From Streptomyces fumigatiscleroticus (lineage in GTDB: Bacteria > Actinomycetota > Actinomycetes > Streptomycetales > Streptomycetaceae): DNA of 64,000 nucleotides. Both the position numbers and the translations under genes were made by a program. A model generated the notes under the pieces. It saw nothing but the letters and a program-made list of their open reading frames with translations. It was not told the origin of the DNA and made no database searches. Shown here piece after piece: positions 34,407-42,999 of the stretch. The DNA is taken from positions 62,001 to 126,000 of the forward strand of contig NZ_BMQF01000005.1 in NCBI RefSeq assembly GCF_014647975.1, written 5' to 3'. Within the stretch, counting starts at the first letter, position 1. Every line of letters begins with the position of its first letter.

Positions 34407-35263
34407 CCATGCAGCGGGACGTGCACGAGGAACTGCGCGCCCGGCTGCACGAGGCGGCCGGGGAGCACCAGCCCGACCGGGCGCACATCCTGGCCCGGAT
34501 CGAGCGGGGCATGGCGGAGCAGGACCGCCCGCACCACCGGGCCACGCGCCCGCCGCTGCTGGGCTGGGTGCGGGTGGTGAGCGCGACGGCCGCGGTGGCG
34601 GGCGTCCTCGCGGTCGGCGGCTACGCGGTCGCCTCCGCGGTGAAGGACGACGCTCCCCCGCAGCGGCAGGTCGCGGTCTCCCCGACGCCCACGCCGTCGC
34701 CGTCCGCGACGAGCCGCCCGCCCCGCCCGGCCGATCCCGCGCCGGGCACCTCGTCCCCCGGAAGCGAGCAGCCGCCGAGCCGTTCGTCCTCCCCGACGCC
34801 GAGCGCCAAGGCCACCGCCACCGCCGAGCCGCCCGCCGGCGAGGAGGACGGTCCGCTGTGGTCGGACGGCTCGGTGGACTCGCACAGCAACGAGTGGTGG
34901 GCGCAGAGCAATGTCACGCTCAAGACGAGTGAGCGGCTCACCTCTCTCACCGTCCGGTTGCGGATCGCCCAGACCGGCGGGGTGACCTCGGCGGGCGCCT
35001 GGCGGTCGCTGCCCGAGGACGACTTCACCCTGACGGTCGGCGAGCACGACGGCTTCCTGGTCTACACGTGGGTGCTCAAGGAGGGCCGTACGGTCCCGGC
35101 GGGCGAGTGGGTGTTCGCCGGGCAGTACGACCACGAGCGCGGCGGCCGGGACGCGGGGGACGACGACTACGCGGCGACGGCCGGCACGGGCTCCGAACCG
35201 CTGTCGGTGGCGGGCGACTTCGCGCCCCACGACGACGACTCGGCGGACGAGAAGGACTCGTAG
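34403..35263 (+). CDS. Single-pass membrane protein with Pro/Thr/Ser-rich linker, partner of SigE-like factor
   Basis: The 286-residue protein has a charged cytoplasmic N-terminus of about 50 residues (EELRARLHEAAGEHQPDRAHILARIERGMAEQ). One membrane segment follows near 58-78 (VVSATAAVAGVLAVGGYAVASAV), then an extracellular proline/threonine/serine linker of about 65 residues. The C-terminal domain of about 135 residues begins LWSDGSVDSHSNEWWAQSNVTL. The topology and coupling to a sigma factor suggest an anti-sigma or sensor role, but no zinc finger is present. The GTG at 34403 overlaps the sigma stop; ATG 34409 is an alternative. The extracellular domain was not recognised. Confidence 0.75.
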   Translation: MTMQRDVHEELRARLHEAAGEHQPDRAHILARIERGMAEQDRPHHRATRPPLLGWVRVVSATAAVAGVLAVGGYAVASAVKDDAPPQRQVAVSPTPTPSPSATSRPPRPADPAPGTSSPGSEQPPSRSSSPTPSAKATATAEPPAGEEDGPLWSDGSVDSHSNEWWAQSNVTLKTSERLTSLTVRLRIAQTGGVTSAGAWRSLPEDDFTLTVGEHDGFLVYTWVLKEGRTVPAGEWVFAGQYDHERGGRDAGDDDYAATAGTGSEPLSVAGDFAPHDDDSADEKDS

Positions 35264-35350
35264 AGAAGTTTTTTCGCGCCGGCGGCAACCCTTTCCCTCC
35301 CCGTGGCGACCAGGAAGCGCAAAGTTCCTCTCCCCACGCAAGGAATGGGC

Positions 35351-36181
35351 ATGACTGCACGAGCTGAACAGCGCGTCCGCCACCGCCGCCGGGTCACCAA
35401 GCGGCGGGCGGTGATCGCGGGAGCCGCTGCCTTCGGCATCACCGGTGCGGCCGTCGTCACCACGACGATGCTGTCCACCGCCGGCGCCGCCTCGTCCTGG
35501 CCGACGGCCACCGGCAGCAAGGCCGTCTCCTCGACGATCTCGGTCTCCGGCACCTACGACGGCGGACTGAAGAAGTTCTACGGCTCCGGCGACCTGGGCG
35601 GCGACAGCCAGGACGAGGGCCAGGACCCGATCTTCGAGCTGGCCGACGGCGCGGTGCTCAAGAACGTGATCATCGGCACGCCGGCCGCGGACGGCGTCCA
35701 CTGCAAGGGCTCCTGCACCCTTCAGAACGTGTGGTGGCTGGATGTCGGCGAGGACGCCGCCAGCTTCAAGGGCAAGTCGTCGTCGGCGCAGTACAAGGTG
35801 ATCGGCGGCGGCGCGAAGAAGGCCGACGACAAGGTGCTCCAGTTCAACGGCGCCGGCACGCTCACCGTGAGCGGCTTCCAGGTCGAGGACTTCGGCAAGC
35901 TGGTCCGCTCGTGCGGCAACTGCTCCACGCAGTACAAGCGCACGATCGTGCTGAAGGACATCGACGTCACCTCGCCCGGCAAGGCGATCGTCGGCATCAA
36001 CACCAACTACGGCGACACCGCCACGCTGTCGAAGATCCGCATCCACGGCGACAGCAACAAGAAGATCAAGACCTGCGTCCGCTACAAGGGCAACAACACC
36101 GGCAAGGAGCCCACCGAGCAGGGCACCGGCGCCGACGGCACGTACTGCAAGTTCAGCAGCTCCGACATCAGCTACGAGTGA
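35351..36181 (+). CDS. Secreted pectate lyase, PL3 type
   Basis: The 276-residue protein resembles polysaccharide lyase family 3, which cleaves polygalacturonate by calcium-dependent beta-elimination. The signal has a twin-arginine-like pattern (TKRRAVIAGAAAFGIT) followed by a hydrophobic stretch and AGAASS. Mature motifs include SGTYDGGLKKFYGSGDLGG, EGQDPIFELADGAVLKNVIIG and ADGVHCKGSCTLQNVWWLDVGEDAASFKG, all typical of PL3. The ATG at 35351 is chosen because GCAAGGA lies seven bases upstream; ATG 35345 is also possible. It begins the run of pectin enzymes and is followed by a strong terminator. Confidence 0.9.
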   Translation: MTARAEQRVRHRRRVTKRRAVIAGAAAFGITGAAVVTTTMLSTAGAASSWPTATGSKAVSSTISVSGTYDGGLKKFYGSGDLGGDSQDEGQDPIFELADGAVLKNVIIGTPAADGVHCKGSCTLQNVWWLDVGEDAASFKGKSSSAQYKVIGGGAKKADDKVLQFNGAGTLTVSGFQVEDFGKLVRSCGNCSTQYKRTIVLKDIDVTSPGKAIVGINTNYGDTATLSKIRIHGDSNKKIKTCVRYKGNNTGKEPTEQGTGADGTYCKFSSSDISYE

Positions 36182-36305
36182 TCCGGAGCCGCTCCTGACC
36201 CGGGACGTCGCCCCCAGCGCACGACGCCCGGAACCGGCCGCCCCGAAGCCCCCCTCGGAAGCGGCCGAGCCGCTCCGGCCGAGCCCCCCTCGGCCGGTCG
36301 GCACC

Positions 36306-36339
36306 AACGCCCCCGCCGGTGACGACCGGCGGGGGCGTT
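36306..36339. terminator. Very strong bidirectional terminator
   Basis: A perfect 15-bp stem: AACGCCCCCGCCGGT (36306-36320) pairs with ACCGGCGGGGGCGTT (36325-36339) around a GACG loop. It lies between the convergent PL3 and PL9 genes. Confidence 0.85.
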
Positions 36340-36342
36340 CCC

Positions 36343-36410
36343 GCGCGGGGCCCGCACGGGGCCCGCACGGGGCCCGGCGCGGGGGCCGGCGCGGGGGCCG
36401 GCGCGGGGGC
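36343..36410. repeat. Degenerate GC tandem repeat
   Basis: Consecutive units of 11-13 nt, first CCCGCACGGGG twice and then (C)CCGGCGCGGGGG three times, reach the stop codon of the PL9 gene. Each unit can fold on itself. Coding is unlikely. Confidence 0.7.
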
Positions 36411-36412
36411 TT

Positions 36413-37366
36413 CTACTCCTCCCGGTCCCAGCTGTTGCCCGTGGAGACCGCCGACGGGCCCAGTACGCAGGGGACGCCCCGGTTGCCGGCGGCACGGTTC
36501 CCGGTCAGCCGTGCGGCGCCCGCGGTGAAGCCGTCACCCGCGTTGTCCCGGGCCTCGTTGGCGCGGACGGTGTGCGCGGCGAGGGCGCCCCCGCCGCTGA
36601 GCGCGAAGCCGTCGCCGTCGCCCGCGAAGGCCGGATCGCGCCACCGGTTCTCGCCGTTGCCGTCGGCCCGGGAGTGCTCGACGGTGACCGGGGAGGAGAA
36701 CTGCCACAGGTCGAGCCCGTCGTCCGCGTTGCCGGACAGCCGGGCACCGGTCACCCTGTTGCCGGTGCCGGAGCCGAAGGTGAGGGCGAGGCCGTCGGCG
36801 TTGCGGCCGTGGTCGGCGGCGTCGTAGTTGCCGTGGCTGTCCAGGTTCTCCACCAGGTTGCCGGTGGTGCCGTCGCCCTGGAGCGTGAGTCCGGAGCCGC
36901 CGTTGTCCGCGGTGACCAGGTTCTCGAAGACGCCGCCGGTGGAGGAGGTGACGACCACGCCCCGGGCCGGGGAGCGCTGGAAGGTGAGGTTGCGCAGCGT
37001 CCAGTAGTCGCCGCGGAGGTCGGCGAGGACGGCGCCGTCGGGCAGCCTCGAGCCGTCGATCAGCACCGTCTCGCCCGCGCGGGCGGTCAGGGTGATCCGG
37101 TCGGTGCGGGTGCCGTCGGCCGTCGCGGCGAGGGTGGCGGCCGGACGGTAGGTGCCGCCGCGGAGCTCGATGACGGTGCCGGCCACGGCGCCGGCGACGG
37201 CCGCCCGGAGCTCGGCGGTCGTGGTGACGGTGACCGTCGTCGCGGCGGCCCGGGCGCCGCCGTCCGCCAGGCCGAGGCGGACGCCGCCCGCGCACGCGGC
37301 GCAGGCCACCGCGGCGGCGACGGAGAGAGTGCGCGTTCTGCGCTGACGTCCGGTGCTCTGGCGCAC
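36413..37366 (-). CDS. Secreted right-handed beta-helix pectate lyase, PL9 type
   Basis: The 317-residue protein starts with an N-terminal signal (RTLSVAAAVACAACAGGV). PL9-type beta-helix sequence follows: GTVIELRGGTYRPAATL, ITLTARAGETVLIDGSRLPDGAVLAD, YWTLRNLTFQRSP and NLDSHGNYDAADHGRNADGLALTFGSG. That last stretch corresponds to the PL9 calcium-binding turn and is closely matched in the second PL9 gene at 40683-41795. It should cleave polygalacturonate outside the cell. The GTG start has AAAGGAA upstream. It is divergent from the double-GH43 gene, with a palindrome between them. Confidence 0.87.
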   Translation of the reverse strand: MRQSTGRQRRTRTLSVAAAVACAACAGGVRLGLADGGARAAATTVTVTTTAELRAAVAGAVAGTVIELRGGTYRPAATLAATADGTRTDRITLTARAGETVLIDGSRLPDGAVLADLRGDYWTLRNLTFQRSPARGVVVTSSTGGVFENLVTADNGGSGLTLQGDGTTGNLVENLDSHGNYDAADHGRNADGLALTFGSGTGNRVTGARLSGNADDGLDLWQFSSPVTVEHSRADGNGENRWRDPAFAGDGDGFALSGGGALAAHTVRANEARDNAGDGFTAGAARLTGNRAAGNRGVPCVLGPSAVSTGNSWDREE

Positions 37367-37446
37367 GGGGCGTTCCTTTCCTGGAGGTCGGGGCGCCCAC
37401 CGGTCGCCACCGCGGCGGGAAGGGTTGCCGGTCCGGGCGAAAACCC

Positions 37447-37460
37447 CCGAAAACTTTCGG
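37447..37460. promoter_or_regulatory. Palindrome CCGAAAACTTTCGG in divergent PL9/GH43 promoter
   Basis: A 14-nt sequence with perfect arms CCGAAA/TTTCGG around AC lies in the 197-bp region between the divergent genes. CGAAA repeats and palindromes upstream of Streptomyces xylanase genes are described as binding sites for a LacI-type repressor (from memory). Confidence 0.6.
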
Positions 37461-37563
37461 CACCCTCCGCCCCGTACGCACCCGTTGACGCACCGTCCCC
37501 CACTGGTGACACTCCGAGGGCACCCCGACCAACAGAATCCCTCAGACTCCCACAGGAAGTGTC

Positions 37564-39786
37564 ATGCGACGCCACACCGCCCGCACGCTCCTGGCCTCCT
37601 CGCTCGCCGCTCTCCTCTCCCTCCTGCTCACCCTGCTCGCCGCCCCGCCCGGAACCGCCCACTCAGGAGCACCGCCCGTGAAGCACCCCCGGTACGCCGG
37701 CTATCTCTTCGCCTACTTCACCGGCGAGGGCACCGCGGACGGCGAACAGATCCGCTACGCCCTCAGCCGCGGCAACGACCCGCTGCACTGGCGCGAGCTG
37801 AACGCGGGCGAGCCGGTCCTCACCTCCACCATCGGCGAACAGGGCCTGCGCGACCCGTTCGTGATCCGCTCCCCCGAGGGCGACAGGTTCTACGCGATCG
37901 CCACCGACCTGCGGATGTACCGCGGCAGCAGCGGCAGCTGGGACGAGGTCCAGCGGCACGGCAGCACCTCGATCATGATCTGGGACTCCACCGACCTGGT
38001 CCACTGGACCGGCCAGCGGCTGGTGCGGGTGGCGCCCGACAACGCGGGCAACGCCTGGGCCCCGGAGGCCTACTGGGACGACTCGCTCGACGCGTACGTC
38101 GTCTTCTGGGCGTCGAAGCTCTACGCCGACGACGACCCGGACCACACGGGCTCGACGTACAACAGGATGCTGTACGCGACCACCAAGGACTTCCGCACCT
38201 TCAGCGAACCGAAGGTCTGGGACGACCCGGGCCACTCGGTCATCGACTCCACGGTCGTGAAGCACCGGGGCACCTACTACCGCTACACCAAGGACGAGCG
38301 GAACCCCTCCTCCGACTCCCCCTGCTCCAAGTTCATCACCGCCGAGAAGTCCACCACCCTGACCGGCACCTCCTACGACTTCGTCGCCGACTGCGTCGGC
38401 AGCGGCTCGATCGACCGCGGCGAGGGCCCCACGGTGTTCAAGTCCAACACCGAGGAGAAGTGGTACCTCTTCATCGACGAGTACGGCGGCCGGGGCTACG
38501 TCCCCTTCGAGACCACCGACCTCGACTCGGGCGAGTGGACGATGTCCGAGAACTACCAGCTCCCGGCCAGCCCCCGGCACGGCACGGTCCTCCCGGTCAC
38601 GCAGGAGGAGTACGACCGGCTGCTGGCCGCCTACCCGGCCACCGCGACGTCGGTCGTGGACGTGACGGCCGAGGGCCAGAAGGGGTACGCGGTCGTCACC
38701 GAGGCGTCCTCGAAGGTCGTGCTGCCGATGGAGCCCGACGCCGACCTCCGGCACCTCGCGCCGAGGCTGTGGGCGGGCCAGGGCGCGACGGTCAGCCCCC
38801 GCTCCGGCACGCGCCGCGACTTCCGCAGGCCGCGGACGTACACCGTGACGGCCGCGGACGGCACGCGCCGCACCTGGACGGTGGAGGCGGTGCCCACCCG
38901 CAGCCCGGTCCTGCCCGGCCTCACCGCCGACCCGGACGTGCACTATCTGGACGGCGAGTACTGGATCTACCCGACCACCGACGGCTTTTGGAACTGGAGC
39001 GGCACCCGCTTTGCCGCCTACTCCTCCAAGGACCTGGTGCACTGGCGCGACCGCGGCGTCGTCCTCGATCTGGGCCCGGACGTGACCTGGGCCGACACCA
39101 ACGCCTGGGCCCCGGCGATCGCCGAACGCGACGGCAGGTACTACCTCTACTTCTGCGCCGAGCAGCAGATCGGCGTGGCGGTGGCCGACTCACCGGCCGG
39201 GCCCTTCCAGGACGCGCTGGGCAAGCCCCTGATCTCCAGGACGCAGTACACGGGCCAGATGATCGACCCGGCGGTCTTCACGGACGACGACGGACAGGCG
39301 TACCTGTACTGGGGCAACGGCCACGGCTACGTCGTGCCGCTCGACGAGGACATGGTGTCCTTCGACGCCGCGCAGGTGCGGGACATCACCCCGGAGAACT
39401 TCCGCGAGGGATCCTTCGTGATCGAGCGGAACGGCACGTACTACTACATGTGGTCCGAGGACGACACCCGCAGCGAGAACTACCACGTCGCCTATGCGAC
39501 GGGACCGTCCCCGCTCGGCCCGTGGACGAAGCGGGGGACGATCCTGTCCAAGCGTCCCGAGTACGGCATCCTCGGCACCGGCCACCACTCCGTGGTGAAC
39601 ACGCCCGGCACCGACGACTGGTACATCGTCTACCACCGGTTCGCGCTCAACGGCCCGGGGAAGGCCGGCGGGGACGGCACCCACCGCGAGACCACGGTCG
39701 ACCGCCTGGAGTTCGCGGCCGACGGGTCGATCGTGCCGGTGGTGCCGACCCTGGAGTCGGTATGGCCCGTACGCAGGCTCAGCTGA
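37564..39786 (+). CDS. Secreted tandem GH43 protein (arabinan-active type)
   Basis: A 740-residue secreted protein with a signal peptide (residues 1 to about 32). It has two five-bladed beta-propeller GH43 domains. Domain 1 (about 40-345) shows LRDPFVIRSPEGDRFYAIATD, GNAWAPEAYWDD and the acid region RGEGPTVFK. A short beta-rich linker domain (about 355-445) reads VVDVTAEGQKGYAVVTE. Domain 2 (about 450-735) has TADPDVHYLDGEYWIYPTTDG (D456), TNAWAPAIAERDG, IDPAVFTDDDGQAYLYWGNG and REGSFVIERNGTYYYMWSEDD. Arabinanase or arabinofuranosidase activity on pectin side chains is expected; the subfamilies are not certain. The gene end overlaps the convergent phosphatase gene by 8 bp. Confidence 0.88.
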   Translation: MRRHTARTLLASSLAALLSLLLTLLAAPPGTAHSGAPPVKHPRYAGYLFAYFTGEGTADGEQIRYALSRGNDPLHWRELNAGEPVLTSTIGEQGLRDPFVIRSPEGDRFYAIATDLRMYRGSSGSWDEVQRHGSTSIMIWDSTDLVHWTGQRLVRVAPDNAGNAWAPEAYWDDSLDAYVVFWASKLYADDDPDHTGSTYNRMLYATTKDFRTFSEPKVWDDPGHSVIDSTVVKHRGTYYRYTKDERNPSSDSPCSKFITAEKSTTLTGTSYDFVADCVGSGSIDRGEGPTVFKSNTEEKWYLFIDEYGGRGYVPFETTDLDSGEWTMSENYQLPASPRHGTVLPVTQEEYDRLLAAYPATATSVVDVTAEGQKGYAVVTEASSKVVLPMEPDADLRHLAPRLWAGQGATVSPRSGTRRDFRRPRTYTVTAADGTRRTWTVEAVPTRSPVLPGLTADPDVHYLDGEYWIYPTTDGFWNWSGTRFAAYSSKDLVHWRDRGVVLDLGPDVTWADTNAWAPAIAERDGRYYLYFCAEQQIGVAVADSPAGPFQDALGKPLISRTQYTGQMIDPAVFTDDDGQAYLYWGNGHGYVVPLDEDMVSFDAAQVRDITPENFREGSFVIERNGTYYYMWSEDDTRSENYHVAYATGPSPLGPWTKRGTILSKRPEYGILGTGHHSVVNTPGTDDWYIVYHRFALNGPGKAGGDGTHRETTVDRLEFAADGSIVPVVPTLESVWPVRRLS

Positions 39787-40573
39787 CGTAGTACGTCGGG
39801 TTCGGCAGCTTGTACGTCTTGTCGGCGTATCCGCCCTGGAGGTCGGAGTACTGGTCGCCGAAGTCGGCGACGATGTCGTACCCGAGGGACTCGATGTGCT
39901 TGCGGGTGCCGGACTTGTACTGCACGGTCGTGCAGGTCCAGGCGCCCGGGGTGGCGCAGCCGCTCAGGTAGGACGGCGGGTTCGCGCTGTCCTTGAGGAA
40001 CATGTGGTCGGCGTCGAGGTTCACATCGGCGCCGACCTTCCTCAGGTTCGCCACCGCTGCCGCGCGCTGCGCCTCGCTCAGGCCCGAGTTGTAGAAGACC
40101 TCGACGCCCTTCTTCTCGGCGTACCGGACCAGCTCGGGGCTGCCGAAGACGGCCGGGCGGTCGGCCCGGTTGACGTAGGCGGCCCAGGTGGCGCTGTTGT
40201 AGCCGTAGTTGTTCTTCTTCTCGTAGTCCAGGCTGAGCAGCAGGGTGTCGTCGATGTCGAAGACGACGGCGGGCTTGGCCCGGTGGTGCTTCGCCGCGCG
40301 GGCCGCCTGGTCGATCTGCTTCTTGGCGGCCGCGTCGATCCTCGCCAGGTCCTTGGCGTACGGGCTGTCCGGGGAGGCCTGGTAGACACCGGCGCTGTCC
40401 TGCGTGGTGCCGTAGTAGGTGTCGATGTCCTTGGTGAGCAGCCCGATGTTGTAGGGCTCGTGCGTGGAGTTCGCCGTCGACTGGCCGGCGGTGGCCGCTC
40501 CGGCGCCGTAGAGGGCGGCGCCGGCGACGGCACAGGCGGCCGCGACGGCCGCGATGCGCAGTGGTTTATGCAT
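39779..40573 (-). CDS. Secreted HAD-family acid phosphatase
   Basis: A 264-residue secreted protein of the class B/plant acid phosphatase (HAD) group. The signal peptide is IAAVAAACAVAGAALYGAGAATAG-like (residues 6-30). The catalytic DXDXT motif is VVFDIDDTLLLSLDYEK near 105, and FYNSGLSEAQRAAAVANLRK near 165 is the second HAD motif. C-terminal ADFGDQYSDLQGGYADKTYKLPNP is typical. The ATG at 40573 (MHKPLRI) is preferred over ATG 40597. It probably releases phosphate from organic esters outside the cell and is not obviously part of the pectin system. Confidence 0.9.
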   Translation of the reverse strand: MHKPLRIAAVAAACAVAGAALYGAGAATAGQSTANSTHEPYNIGLLTKDIDTYYGTTQDSAGVYQASPDSPYAKDLARIDAAAKKQIDQAARAAKHHRAKPAVVFDIDDTLLLSLDYEKKNNYGYNSATWAAYVNRADRPAVFGSPELVRYAEKKGVEVFYNSGLSEAQRAAAVANLRKVGADVNLDADHMFLKDSANPPSYLSGCATPGAWTCTTVQYKSGTRKHIESLGYDIVADFGDQYSDLQGGYADKTYKLPNPTYYVS

Positions 40574-40628
40574 GACACAGGTTTCTACGCGCGTCACGCC
40601 GGTGGGCGCGAGACCCGTTGCCCGATCG

Positions 40629-40658
40629 ATATCCCCGTACGGGCAAAAAACAGGTCAA
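40629..40658 (-). promoter_or_regulatory. Possible promoter of the acid phosphatase gene
   Basis: On the minus strand TTGACC (40658-40653) is separated by 18 nt from GGATAT (40634-40629), about 55 bp before the ATG. An inverted repeat TTGCCCG/CGGGCAA lies between them. No PHO box (GTTCACC direct repeats) was seen. Confidence 0.3.
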
Positions 40659-40682
40659 GCGCCCGGTCCGTCGTCGCCCCGG

Positions 40683-41795
40683 TCAGTTCATCGTCGCCCC
40701 GATGGTGGTGCTGCCCGTGGTCAGGAAGGTGGTCGCGGGCAGCGAGCCGTTGGACGCGCGGGCGCTGTACGCCGTCGTCGCGTCGGTGGAGACGAAGGAC
40801 GGGGTGGCGACCCCGGAGTCCCAGTTGTTCATGTACGACGTGACCGAGGAGCCGTAGGTCGCCTTGCCGCTGCCGTTGGAGACGGCGAGGTTGCGGCCGA
40901 GCTTGGCGGCGCCGGTGGCGAAGTAGTAGCCCCAGTTGCCGTTGGCGTAGGCCGTGGTGCGGTTGATGACGATGGCGCCGGTGTTGGAGTTCTCGGTGAA
41001 GCCGTTGCCGGCGTTGTCCCAGGCGGCGGAGTTGTTGACGACGTGCGCGACGACCTCGCCGTCGCCGCCCAGCTTGTAGCCGTTGCCGTCGCCCGCGAAG
41101 GCGGCATCGCCCCAGCGGTTCTCGCCGTTGCCGAAGGACCAGGTGTGCTCGACGGTGACCGGTGAGGAGAACGACCAGAAGTCGATCCCGTCGTCGGAGT
41201 TGTTGTACAGGCGGGCGCCGGTGATGACGTTGCCGGTGCCGGAGCCGTACTTCACGGCGACGCCGTCCGCGTTCTCGCCGTGGTTGGCGGCGTCGTAGTT
41301 GCCGTAGCTGTCGAGGTTCTTGACGGTGTTGTTGACCGTGCCGTCGCCGGTGAGCGTGAAGCCGGAGTCGCCGCCGTTGATGGTCTTGACGTCGTTCCAG
41401 TTCGTCCCGGTGCAGGACTGGCAGACGACCGCGCTGTCCGGGGAGTTCTGGAAGGTGAGATGGGAGACGTTCCAGTAGTCGGCGGTCAGCTTGAGGATCC
41501 AGTCGCCGTCGGGAAGGTTCGACCCGTCGATCTTCACGGTCTCCGAGCCGTACGCGGTGAGCGTGACGGGCGACGACGAGGTGCCGTTGGCCGTGGACTG
41601 GAGGGTGGCGGTCGGGTAGTAGGTGCCGCCGCGCACCTGGATCACGGTGCCCGCGGTGGCGTTCTTGATGGCGTTGGACAGGTCGGTCGCGTTGCTGACG
41701 ACCACGGTGGCGGCCTGCGCCTGGGTGGGGAGCACGGCGAGACCGGCACCGAGCGCGAGTGCCGCGGCGGCGGTGAGAGCGGTGGGACGGGACAT
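40683..41795 (-). CDS. Secreted PL9-type pectate lyase
   Basis: A 370-residue secreted beta-helix protein with a clean signal peptide (ending PTQAQAA near residue 28). PL9 motifs match the other copy: GTVIQVRGGTYYPTATLQST, GSETVKIDGSNLPDGDW, NLDSYGNYDAANHGENADGVAVKYGSGTGN and FSSPVTVEHTWSFGNGENRWGDAAFAGDGNGYKLGG. The C-terminal 50 residues (NNWDSGVATPSFVSTD onward) complete the usual PL9 length. The ATG at 41795 has AAGGA upstream. It lies 35 bp after the frameshifted esterase and is probably last in that operon. Confidence 0.92.
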   Translation of the reverse strand: MSRPTALTAAAALALGAGLAVLPTQAQAATVVVSNATDLSNAIKNATAGTVIQVRGGTYYPTATLQSTANGTSSSPVTLTAYGSETVKIDGSNLPDGDWILKLTADYWNVSHLTFQNSPDSAVVCQSCTGTNWNDVKTINGGDSGFTLTGDGTVNNTVKNLDSYGNYDAANHGENADGVAVKYGSGTGNVITGARLYNNSDDGIDFWSFSSPVTVEHTWSFGNGENRWGDAAFAGDGNGYKLGGDGEVVAHVVNNSAAWDNAGNGFTENSNTGAIVINRTTAYANGNWGYYFATGAAKLGRNLAVSNGSGKATYGSSVTSYMNNWDSGVATPSFVSTDATTAYSARASNGSLPATTFLTTGSTTIGATMN

Positions 41796-41830
41796 GGGCA
41801 GTGTCCTTCCTCGTGCGGGTGGGGGACGGT

Positions 41831-42999
41831 TCACAGGACGGCGTCGAGCCAGGCGAAGACCTCGTCCTGCATCGGCTCGGTGAAGACATGGCCGGCGCCC
41901 GGCCACAGCTCGGTGCGCAGCCGGTGCCCGGCGCGGCGGGAGTCCCAGACGGCGCGCAGCTTGGCGTAGGCGGTACGCACGCCCTCCGCCGTGAACAGGG
42001 TGTCCTGCTCGCCGTCGAGGAACAGCATCGGTCTGGGGGCGGCGATGCTCGCCACGTCGGGGATGTCGAGGTGCCGGGCGAGTCCGGGGTGGAGCATGTA
42101 GTACGCCGACTGCCCGCGCAGCGTGTTGTTGCCGGGCACCATCATCTCCTTCAGCCCGGTCATCCAGCACACGCTCGCCGCGGCCGCGACGTCGTCGCTG
42201 AGCGCGGCGGTCTGCCAGGCCCGGTAGGCGCCCATGGAGAACCCGACGGCCGCGACGCGCCGGGAGTCCACGCGGTCCAGGCCGGCCAGGAAGCCGGCGG
42301 CGCGGGCGTCCTCGCGGGCCATGAGCCCGGCGAGCGAGGAGCCCAGGTTGTAGAAGTTGCCGGCCAGGGCCTGCTGCTCCTCGTAGGTGACGGGTCCGCG
42401 GTCGCCCCAGCCGAGGGCGTCCAGGCAGAGCACCGCATATCCGCGCCGGGCCAGCTCGTCGCCGGGGAACCGGCCGCTGAAGTACCTCTCCGCCCACGCC
42501 TCGGCGGAGGCGAGCCGCGTGTCGTCGGCCCAGGGCCGGATCAGCTTCTCCTTGCCGATGTCGAACTTGGCGCCGTGGTCGTGCAGGAGCAGCACGGCCG
42601 GGAAGGGGCCCTTGCCGTGCGGGGTGAGCAGGCTGCCGCGGACGCGCTCGTAGCGGGTGAGCGAGACGGTCACCGACTGCCGCCGGTAGCCGTCGCCGTC
42701 CGGGCGTCGGTGAACTCCGGGTCGTACGGCGTCCCGTCCTGCCGGTCGACGAGGAGGTGCTCCTCGACCGTGGCCCGGGCCGCGCGCCGCCACGCCCGGA
42801 AGTCGCGGACCGGGGAGGTGCCCCAGGCGAGCGGGAAGCGCAGCTCGTCCTTGAGGGCCGGGTGGAAGTCGGGGAGGTTGCCGCCCACCAGCTCCTCCGC
42901 CCGTGCCGTGCCCGCTCCTGCTCCCGCGCCGGTGAGCAGCGCCGCCGTGGCCGCGCCCGTGACGAAGGTCCGGCGTGCCAGTGGTTCACGCATGGGCAT
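41831..42999 (-). pseudogene. Frameshifted alpha/beta-hydrolase (esterase) with Tat signal
   Basis: Two overlapping frames together make one protein of about 390 residues. Frame 1 (42999-42670) holds the signal LARRTFVTGAATAALLTGAGAG and the N-domain to PYDPEFTDA. Frame 2 (41831 to about 42700) continues DGDGYRRQSVTVSLTRYERVRGSLLTPHGKGPFPAVLLLHDHGAKFD. It then runs through the nucleophile motif VGFSMGAYRAWQ and the histidine in WPGAGHVF. The break falls in a G-run at about 42702-42704 (+ strand); one extra base there would restore ...DAPDGDGY. The protein resembles large dienelactone-hydrolase/acetylxylan-esterase types. A pectin esterase role is inferred from neighbours. It may be a sequencing error rather than a true pseudogene. 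Confidence 0.8.
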
